Source: Nitrosomonas sp.
GTDB taxonomy: Bacteria; Pseudomonadota; Gammaproteobacteria; Burkholderiales; Nitrosomonadaceae
Direction of reading: 5' to 3'
NCBI GenBank assembly: GCA_021582655.1
Contig: CP091135.1
Coordinates: 1,047,145 to 1,084,889 of the forward strand
Length of the DNA stretch: 37,745 nucleotides
In this document: positions 28,701-35,677 of the stretch, in pieces
Position numbering within the stretch: the stretch's first letter is position 1
Layout: every line of letters begins with the position of its first letter
Translations under genes and position numbers: made by a program
Notes under the pieces: model-generated
Database searches by the model: none
Told to the model about the DNA's origin: nothing
The model's input: the letters and a program-made list of their open reading frames with translations, nothing else

Positions 28701-31095
28701 GATCGAAACCGCGGCGCTGATCGGATTTTTCGTCAATACCCAGGTCATGCGCGCACGGTTGCACGGCCGCATGACACTGGATGAGCTGTTGCGTCAAATA
28801 CGGGAAGATGCGGTCAACGCGCAGACCTATCAGGATCTGCCGTTTGAGCAGCTGGTGGAAGCGTTGCATCCGCAACGGGATTTGCGGCATAGCCCTTTAT
28901 TTCAGGTGACGCTGAATCATTTGCAACTGGATTACCGGCTGCTGCAGCAACGCACAGGCCTGGCGGTCAGCGATTATTCCCTGCCCGAACCCGCGGGGCA
29001 ATTGGAATTCAGGTTGGAGACGGTGGAATCGCCCGATGGGCGTATTTGCGGTCATTTTATCTATGCCGCCGATTTGTTTAGCGGTGATGCGATGGAACGG
29101 ATGGCGCGCCAGTACCTGCGCATCCTGCGGGTATTGATCGCACATCCCGACACAGCCGTCGGCGATATCGATTTATTGGACGACGCTGAAAAACAATCGC
29201 TCACTCTCTGGGGAATGCCACCTGCGGATGCCGCGGATGATCCGCCGGTACATCGGCGGATCGAGGAGCAAGCCAAAAACCGCCCGGATGCGATTGCGGT
29301 CGTCGCAAGTCAGCGGCAACTCAGTTACGCCGAGTTGAATAACAAAGCGAACCGATTGGCTCACCGGTTGATCGCCTTGGGGGTGAAGCCGGAAATGCGC
29401 GTAGGTATTTCGGTGGCGCGCGATTCAGCAGCTCTGCTGATCGGGTTGCTTGCGATTTTGAAGGCGGGTGGCGGTTATGTGCCGCTCGATCCTGAGTATC
29501 CGCAACACCGTCTGGATTACATGATCAAGGACAGCGGCATTCGGTTGTTGCTGACGCAAACGCATTTCCTCGAAAAATTGCCCGCTGTGGACGGCTTGGC
29601 GGTGATCGAACTCGATCACGTCATCGACGAAGCAGGCAGTGAGATTAACCCGGACGTGGCGTTGCACCGGGACAATCTGGCGTATGTCATTTATACCTCG
29701 GGTTCGACCGGGCGGCCAAAAGGCGTATCCGTGGCGCACGGTCCGCTTGCCATGCATTTGTCCGCGATCAAGCGGGTTTACGATGTTCGTGCGGATGATC
29801 GGGAGTTGATGTTTTTTTCCATGAATTTCGATGCCGCGGCGGAGCAATGGATCACGCCGTTGACCGAGGGTGCCGCTCTGGTGCTGTGCTCCCCCGAGCA
29901 CCTGGCGGGCGAAGGGTTCGCCGGACTGATCGCTGCGCAGCGGATAACCGTCCTGCATTTGCCGCCGGCGTATTTGCGCATGCTGTTGCCATTGCTGGAA
30001 AGCGATTGCCGTCAGGTGCGCAGTTGCATTGTCGGTGGTGAAGCCTGGCATGCCGCGGATGTCGCGGCCGCACGCGGGAAATTCCGGCAGGCGCGTTTGA
30101 TCAATGCCTACGGCCCGACCGAGACGGTGATCACGCCGACCGCCTGGACCAGCGATGCCGGGCAGGATCTGGCCAGGCAATTGAACGGTGAATTTACACC
30201 GATAGGCCGGCCTGTTGGCAAGCGCTATGCATATGTGCTGGATGCGGAAATGAATTTGGCGACGCCCGGCGCTGTCGGTGAGTTGTACATCGGTGGCGAC
30301 GGCCTGGCGCGAGGCTATCTTGATCGGGCGGGACTGACCGCCGGACGTTTTGTCGCCGATCCGTTCGATCAGGCGGGCGGCCGCTTGTACCGTACCGGTG
30401 ATCTGGTGCGCTGGCGCGGCGATGGTCAGCTCGAGTATCTGGGGCGTGCCGACCAACAAGTCAAACTGCGCGGTTTCCGCGTTGAATTGGGTGAAATCGA
30501 GGCGCAATTGCTGGCGCTGGAAAGTGTCCGCGAAGCCGCCGTGGTGGCGCAGCACGGCCCGAACGGTTTGCGCTTGGTGGCTTATGTCGGGGTATTCGCG
30601 GCTGTACAGCGTGACGCAGCGGCGCTGAAATCGGCATTGGCGGCGGTGCTGCCGGATTATATGATTCCGGGTCTGTTTGTCTTCCTCGATGCCCTGCCGC
30701 TGACGCCTAACGGTAAGATCGATCGGCAGGCCCTGCCGGCACCCGATTTGTCGGCCGATTCCGATTACGATCCACCCGTTGGCGACATGGAAACGAAGAT
30801 CGCCGGCATTTGGGCGGCGGTGCTGCAGGTTGCGCAAGTCGGTTTGCATAACAATTTCTTTGACTTGGGCGGACATTCGCTACTGCTGATCAAGGTCAAG
30901 CAACGCTTGGAAGCCGAATTGCAGGTGCCGGTCGCGATCGTCGATCTTTTCAAATACACCACGGTGGCAAGTTTGGCCAAATTTCTGAGCCAAGGCGAGG
31001 CGCATCCGGCCGCGTTGCCGCGTCATCAACAGCGGGCGCAGCGGCAGCGCGGCGCCTTCCTACCGAGAAAACAGAAAGTGGAGAGATTGCACTGA
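25798..31095 (+). CDS. Hybrid FAAL-ACP-C-A-PCP synthetase (loading and first module)
   Basis: A 1765-residue enzyme. Domains in order: fatty acyl-AMP ligase (about 1-575; TSGSTATPKGVMVSHHN near residue 179 and SWLPLYHDMGLIGG near 215, the FAAL hallmark), carrier (GGNSLK, Ser624), condensation (HHIIADG, His822-Gly828), adenylation (YTSGSTGRPKG from 1299; NAYGPTE at 1436), and carrier (GGHSLL, Ser1694). It activates a fatty acid as acyl-AMP, loads it on its own ACP and joins it to one amino acid. The ten-residue pocket read by hand is D1345 A1346 E1349 H1387 I1411 G1413 A1437 I1445 T1446 plus the usual Lys; the Glu suggests a basic substrate such as Orn, Arg or Lys, with low certainty. No epimerase or thioesterase is present. 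The stop overlaps the next gene by one base. Confidence 0.95.
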   Translation: MNTRLIPNRDFPVNLVTHLQKLAQERPHDTALVTVAAADEQLIEQRFDYRTLDQRVKAFAAVLQDCVPPGERALLLMENDAHYVIGFLACLYAGVIAVPVFPPESVREQHMARLLAIAADAQARCIVTTGDSLPLLGDAGLTRLSGMAVLTVDTADSSRAQDWRVFEPQGEDIAFLQYTSGSTATPKGVMVSHHNLMTNARVFEEGMSIAADDIFVSWLPLYHDMGLIGGLLQPIHRAVPVILMTPKFFVERPIRWLEVISRYRATVSGAPNFAFQLCADRVRTSQLQALDLSCWRVAFCGAEPVRQDTMRAFVERFASAGFPAGTIYPCYGLAEATLFVTGGVRGEGMKVHAFTPGSLAQGKAEPADTGIPVVACGFPASGHAVRIVDPGTLIALPDGCVGEIWTTGDSLAQGYWQRPEESAEAFVHQDGSRWLRTGDLGFVHARQLHIMGRRKDLIIIRGQNIYPQDIELVIEEEVEAVRKGRVAVFSVELEDGEGIGVAAEISRSMQKLVGADTLVQVLGEAVSAGCHEPLSVAVLLNPGALPKTSSGKLQRTACRQGWLDRTLDAYAIYEHGHFVLGGGNRPDQFLLDDIESEVAAIWAAVLNRTEFGRDDHFFAAGGNSLKAVQAVARICDRWNIPFTPRSLFQYPRLHECAAEIRQLVAKRETLPACADDNRKIPQCDRTGVLPLSHGQQRLWFLWQLDPAGTAYHVQHAVQLAGALDLQVLRESFADLTGRHESLRTIFRANDDGTAEQVILPSVLLPFEVIDLSTVLKSEHDRRIPEESAHLLAQPFDLTQGPLLRVAVIRLEAHQHVLVIVMHHIIADGASMQILFDELAACYQARVQGKSADLAPLPVQYADYARWHLHWLEEGEKANQLAYWKNYLGIEHTVLQLPVDRARQPVTGYRAARCRFDLPDDVVQSLRQLPAARGVTVFMGLLAAFQALLFRHTGQSDIRVGVPVANRNRIETAALIGFFVNTQVMRARLHGRMTLDELLRQIREDAVNAQTYQDLPFEQLVEALHPQRDLRHSPLFQVTLNHLQLDYRLLQQRTGLAVSDYSLPEPAGQLEFRLETVESPDGRICGHFIYAADLFSGDAMERMARQYLRILRVLIAHPDTAVGDIDLLDDAEKQSLTLWGMPPADAADDPPVHRRIEEQAKNRPDAIAVVASQRQLSYAELNNKANRLAHRLIALGVKPEMRVGISVARDSAALLIGLLAILKAGGGYVPLDPEYPQHRLDYMIKDSGIRLLLTQTHFLEKLPAVDGLAVIELDHVIDEAGSEINPDVALHRDNLAYVIYTSGSTGRPKGVSVAHGPLAMHLSAIKRVYDVRADDRELMFFSMNFDAAAEQWITPLTEGAALVLCSPEHLAGEGFAGLIAAQRITVLHLPPAYLRMLLPLLESDCRQVRSCIVGGEAWHAADVAAARGKFRQARLINAYGPTETVITPTAWTSDAGQDLARQLNGEFTPIGRPVGKRYAYVLDAEMNLATPGAVGELYIGGDGLARGYLDRAGLTAGRFVADPFDQAGGRLYRTGDLVRWRGDGQLEYLGRADQQVKLRGFRVELGEIEAQLLALESVREAAVVAQHGPNGLRLVAYVGVFAAVQRDAAALKSALAAVLPDYMIPGLFVFLDALPLTPNGKIDRQALPAPDLSADSDYDPPVGDMETKIAGIWAAVLQVAQVGLHNNFFDLGGHSLLLIKVKQRLEAELQVPVAIVDLFKYTTVASLAKFLSQGEAHPAALPRHQQRAQRQRGAFLPRKQKVERLH

Positions 31096-34000
31096 TGAAT
31101 GATATTGAAGAATCAACAGAAACCGAAGCCGCTGAAATCGATATTGCGGTAATCGGCATGGCGTGCCGGTTTCCCGGCGCGGACGATACCGAATCGTTCT
31201 GGCGTAATTTGCGGGATGGCGTCGAGTCGATCAAATTTTTTACCGATGAGGAATTGCTGGAGCGCGGCGTGTCCGCCGAAACGCTGACCGATCCGTATTA
31301 CATCAAGGCTGGCGCCCGGATAGCGGATGTCGATGGTTTCGACGCCGCTTTTTTCGGCTATACCCCCCGCGAAGCAGCGGAAACCGACCCGCAGCACCGC
31401 TTGTTTCTCGAGGTGGCGTGGCAGGCCCTGGAAGACGCCGGTTACGACGCCGCGCGCTACGCTCAGCCGATCGGCGTATATGCGGGGTGCGGCGTGAATA
31501 CCTATTTGATGTTGAATTTGCTGGCCAGCGGACGAATGGCGGATAAGCAGGATATTTCCGCGTTGCAAGGGTTGATGAACGGCAACAACAAGGATTCGAT
31601 GACCACCACGGCGGCGTATAAGCTCAATCTGCGCGGCCCGGGAATCACCGTACAGACCGCGTGTTCCACGTCACTGGCGGCGGTGCATGTAGCCTGTCGC
31701 GGATTGTTGAATCATGAGACCGATATTGCGCTCGCCGGCGGATCCTGGGTCAATTTGCTGCATGACAAGGGTTATTATTATCAGCCTGGTGCGATTTTGT
31801 CGCCGGACGGACACTGCCGGGCGTTCGACGCCAAGGCGGCCGGAACGGTGATCGGCAGCGGCGCCGGTATCGTGGTGTTGAAGCGGCTCGCCGATGCGTT
31901 GGCTGACGGCGATGCGATACACGCGGTGATCAAAGGTTCGGCGGTGAATAACGACGGTTCTGCCAAGGCGGGCTATACCGCGCCCAGCGTCGAAGGCCAG
32001 GCGGAAGTGATTCTGGCCGCGCAAGCGATTGCCGGTGTTTCCGCCGACACCATCAGCTATGTCGAAGCCCATGGAACCGGCACCACCATCGGTGATCCGA
32101 TCGAAATCGCGGCATTGACGCAGGCTTTCAGGGAAACCACCGACCGGCGCGGTTTTTGCGGTATCGGATCGGTCAAAACCAATGTCGGTCATCTCGATGC
32201 CGCCGCCGGTGTCGCGGGTTTGATTAAAACGGTATTGGCGCTGAAACACCGGATGCTGCCACCCAGTTTGCATTTTGAACAACCCAATCCGCAGATCGAT
32301 TTCGGCGCCAGCCCTTTTTACGTCAATACCAGCAGCAAAGTCTGGTCGGATGATTCCGGACCGCGCCGCGCAGGTGTCAGTTCGTTCGGCATCGGCGGCA
32401 CCAATGTGCACGTGATCGTGGAGGAAGCGCCGGCGGCCGAACCTGTCGCACCGTCGCGCGATTGGCAGTTGCTGACGGTTTCGGCGCGCAGCCGCAGCGC
32501 ATTGGAAAAAGCGGTGGCGAATTTGCAGTGCCATGTTGCCGCGCATCTGCAACAACCGCTGGCCGATGTCGCGTATACGCTGCAACTGGGTAGAAAACAT
32601 TTTGCGCATCGGGCGATCGCGCTGTGCCGGGATCATGATGATGCGGTATCGGTTTTGTCGCACAGCGATAACGACCGTTTCGGATCACAGGTATCGCTGG
32701 TCGATAACCGGCCCGTTGCCTTTATGTTTCCGGGGCAAGGCGCCCAGCACCTCGACATGGGGCGCGATCTCTATCATCAGGAACCGGTATTCAAAGCCGA
32801 ACTTGATCGCTGTTTGCTGCTATTGCAACCGTATCTGGAATTCGACTTGCGGGTTTTATTGTTGCCGCAAACCGATGAAGACCGGTGTTACGCCGCTGTA
32901 CGGTTGGAGCAGACCGAAGTCACGCAACCCGCGCTGTTCGTGATCGAATATGCGCTGGCGCGGCTGTGGATGTCCTGGGGGGTGCAACCGACATCGATGA
33001 TCGGTCATAGCATCGGCGAATATGTCGCCGCTTGTCTGGCAGGCGTGTTTTCGCTGGAAGATGCACTGCGGCTGGTGGCGGTACGCGGGCGCTTGCTGCA
33101 GCAAACGGATCCGGGTGCAATGCTGGCTGTTACGCTGTCCGAGTCCGAAATTGCGCCTTATCTGACCGACGGTTGCGATCTGGCGGCGGTCAACGGACCG
33201 GCGTTGTGCGTGTTATCAGGGCCCGACCGGGCGATTGACGCCGCTGAGAGGAATTTGACGGAGCGCGGCGTTTTTTGCCGGCGACTCCATGTTTCACACG
33301 CTTTTCACTCCGCAATGGTTGCAGCGGTATTGCCCGATTTTACCGAAGCGGTTACCAAGCTCACATTGCGTCGCCCGCAAATTCCGTTGTTTTCCAATGT
33401 CAGCGGAGACTGGATTACGCCGCAACAAGCGGTGGATGCCGAGTATTGGGGGCGGCACATGCGGGCGGCGGTGCGTTTCAACGACGGTCTGCAGCAATTG
33501 TTGAATCAAGCGCAAACAGTTTTGCTGGAAGTCGGTCCCGGCGAGACATTGACCAAACTGGCGCAGCGACATCCGTCAATAACCCCGGAGCACACGGTCC
33601 TATCATCGTTTCCGCATCCCGGCAATATCCGGTCGGCACAGCAGCATATCTATCAGACGCTCGGGAAGTTGTGGCTGAACGGCGTTGCCATCGATTGGAA
33701 CGGATTTTATGCCACTGAACGCCGCTGCCGTGTGTCCTTGCCGGGCTATCCGTTCGAACGGCAGTCCTACTGGATCGAACCGGACGGGAGCGAGGCGCAG
33801 CCGTCGCAACCGGACGAGCGGTCACCTAAAGCCGGCAGGCATGGCGCGCATTCAATTGCGGATTGGCTTTATATTCCGGCTTGGCAGCGCGATGATGCCG
33901 ACTCAAGCGGGGGTGTCGCCGTGCAACCGGGTGACGGTTATTTGATTTTCACTGATGAAGATCCTGTCGGCGTTGCCCTGGTGACGTATTTGATCGAACG

Positions 34001-35675
34001 TGGCGCCAATCCTGTCGTGGTTTCCGCCGGGCAGGCATTTCGGCAAATCGCGGACGGGGAATTCACGGTTAATCCGGGCGAGCGTGGCGATATCGAGCAA
34101 TTGCTCGCCGCGCTGAGCGGTGCAGGCAAGACGGTTACGCAAATCTTGCATTTGTGGAGTTTGCGTGCCGTATCGGCCGAATCCGTGCAGAACGGGATGG
34201 ACAGGAATTTTTACAGCTTGCTGAATCTGGCGAAAGCGCTGGAAGCCAATCCGGCTGTGGTGCCGGCGAACAGGAACATCACCCTTACCTTGATTACCGA
34301 CGGCCTGGCGGATGTTACCGGCGCTGAAACCCTGCAGGTGGATAAAGCGTTGCTTTACGGTCCCTGCAAAGTCATTCCGCAGGAATATCCGAATCTCGAC
34401 TGCCGGATAATCGATATCGAACACCGGCATCCGAACAGCGTTGTGCCGACACGGTTGATCCGGCAACTGGTTGCCGGACCGCAGCAGGGCGCGGATGAAA
34501 CAGTGACAGCGTATCGTGGTCCCTACCGTTGGATTCCGGATTATCGGCCGGTCAGGCAGTCCGCCCCGGTGAAAAACCGCTTCAAGCAGGAAGGCGTGTA
34601 CTTCATTACCGGCGGACTGGGCGGCATCGGTTTGACCTTTGCGCATCATTTGGCGCAGCGCTATCGCGCCAAATTGGTATTGCTGGGACGCAGCGCGCTT
34701 CCCGATCGGTCGTTGTGGACGGAATTGGCGGATACGCCCGCAAATGCGGTGTTGCGGCAAAAAATAGCGGCGATTGTGCAACTGGAAGCGCTGGGTGCCG
34801 AGGTATTGACCGTGCAGGCGGATGTCGCCCATGCTGATGCGTTGCGCGCCGCCGTAGCCATTGCGCGTGAGCGGTTCGACCGCATCGACGGCGTGATTCA
34901 CTCGGCCGGGGAAGTGAGCACCGGTTTGATGGCCACCAAAACCGACGCAACCATTGCGCGCGTATTTGCACCGAAAGTGCAGGGAATGCAAGCGTTGCAA
35001 GCGGTTTTTCAGGATGAGGCGCTGGACTTCATGGTGCTGTGTTCTTCGCTGGCGGCGATTGCGGGCGGGATGAGCAAAATTGACTACTGTGCGGCAAACG
35101 CTTATTTGGATGCGGTCGCACACGCAGCTTACCGCGATTGCGCCTACCCGGTGATTTCGATCAACTGGGACGGCTGGCGGGAAGTCGGCATGGCGGCCGC
35201 GATGGACATGCCGGAAGGCGTCGGTATCGCGCCGCAGGAAGGCGCGGCATTGTTCGAGCAGATCGTGAACGGCCCCGATACCCCGCAAGTGATCGTATCG
35301 ACCACCGATTTGTACCAACGGTTGCATCAGTCGCCGCACGATTTACTGGCGCAGCCGCTCAGCTTTGCCGCGCCGCTGAAAACCGGGCGCTTCCCGAGGC
35401 CGGCGGTGCAGACCCCGTTCAATCCGCCGGCTAACGATTTGGAGGCTAACATCGCGGAGATCTGGCAGAGCTTGCTCGGTATCGACGCCGTCGGTGTGGA
35501 TGACAATTTATTCGAACTCGGTGGCGATTCGTTGCTGGGTGTGCAATTACTGGCCAGAGTGAGAGCCAATTTTGCCGTCGATCTGCATCCGGCCGATTTT
35601 TTCAGATCCCCTACCATTGCCGGTTTGTCCGCTTTGGTTGAAAACAAATTGCTCGATGAAATCGAGTGTTCCTGA
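31095..35675 (+). CDS. Type I polyketide synthase module KS-AT-KR-ACP
   Basis: A 1526-residue single module. Ketosynthase (about 15-440): TACSTS with Cys190, EAHGTGT with His326 and NVGHL with His366. Acyltransferase (about 545-830): GHSIGE with Ser639 and HAFH at 735-738, the pattern of malonyl-CoA selection. Ketoreductase with a structural half and a catalytic half (about 940-1400): GGLGGIG from 1173 and the SS...Y...N set around Tyr1331 and Asn1335. Carrier: GGDSLL, Ser1479. There is no dehydratase or enoylreductase, so a beta-hydroxy group should remain. Acting on the N-acyl aminoacyl chain from the first gene it would make a 4-acylamino-3-hydroxy acid (statine-like unit). ATG at 31095 overlaps the previous stop; the next gene follows after 2 bases. 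Confidence 0.95.
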   Translation: MNDIEESTETEAAEIDIAVIGMACRFPGADDTESFWRNLRDGVESIKFFTDEELLERGVSAETLTDPYYIKAGARIADVDGFDAAFFGYTPREAAETDPQHRLFLEVAWQALEDAGYDAARYAQPIGVYAGCGVNTYLMLNLLASGRMADKQDISALQGLMNGNNKDSMTTTAAYKLNLRGPGITVQTACSTSLAAVHVACRGLLNHETDIALAGGSWVNLLHDKGYYYQPGAILSPDGHCRAFDAKAAGTVIGSGAGIVVLKRLADALADGDAIHAVIKGSAVNNDGSAKAGYTAPSVEGQAEVILAAQAIAGVSADTISYVEAHGTGTTIGDPIEIAALTQAFRETTDRRGFCGIGSVKTNVGHLDAAAGVAGLIKTVLALKHRMLPPSLHFEQPNPQIDFGASPFYVNTSSKVWSDDSGPRRAGVSSFGIGGTNVHVIVEEAPAAEPVAPSRDWQLLTVSARSRSALEKAVANLQCHVAAHLQQPLADVAYTLQLGRKHFAHRAIALCRDHDDAVSVLSHSDNDRFGSQVSLVDNRPVAFMFPGQGAQHLDMGRDLYHQEPVFKAELDRCLLLLQPYLEFDLRVLLLPQTDEDRCYAAVRLEQTEVTQPALFVIEYALARLWMSWGVQPTSMIGHSIGEYVAACLAGVFSLEDALRLVAVRGRLLQQTDPGAMLAVTLSESEIAPYLTDGCDLAAVNGPALCVLSGPDRAIDAAERNLTERGVFCRRLHVSHAFHSAMVAAVLPDFTEAVTKLTLRRPQIPLFSNVSGDWITPQQAVDAEYWGRHMRAAVRFNDGLQQLLNQAQTVLLEVGPGETLTKLAQRHPSITPEHTVLSSFPHPGNIRSAQQHIYQTLGKLWLNGVAIDWNGFYATERRCRVSLPGYPFERQSYWIEPDGSEAQPSQPDERSPKAGRHGAHSIADWLYIPAWQRDDADSSGGVAVQPGDGYLIFTDEDPVGVALVTYLIERGANPVVVSAGQAFRQIADGEFTVNPGERGDIEQLLAALSGAGKTVTQILHLWSLRAVSAESVQNGMDRNFYSLLNLAKALEANPAVVPANRNITLTLITDGLADVTGAETLQVDKALLYGPCKVIPQEYPNLDCRIIDIEHRHPNSVVPTRLIRQLVAGPQQGADETVTAYRGPYRWIPDYRPVRQSAPVKNRFKQEGVYFITGGLGGIGLTFAHHLAQRYRAKLVLLGRSALPDRSLWTELADTPANAVLRQKIAAIVQLEALGAEVLTVQADVAHADALRAAVAIARERFDRIDGVIHSAGEVSTGLMATKTDATIARVFAPKVQGMQALQAVFQDEALDFMVLCSSLAAIAGGMSKIDYCAANAYLDAVAHAAYRDCAYPVISINWDGWREVGMAAAMDMPEGVGIAPQEGAALFEQIVNGPDTPQVIVSTTDLYQRLHQSPHDLLAQPLSFAAPLKTGRFPRPAVQTPFNPPANDLEANIAEIWQSLLGIDAVGVDDNLFELGGDSLLGVQLLARVRANFAVDLHPADFFRSPTIAGLSALVENKLLDEIECS

Positions 35676-35677
35676 CA

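Noticed and set aside
29425-30876. 483-codon minus-strand frame inside the first synthetase gene
   Set aside because: Mirror frame of a GC-biased codon pattern over a domain-rich synthetase; no domain or start signal of its own.
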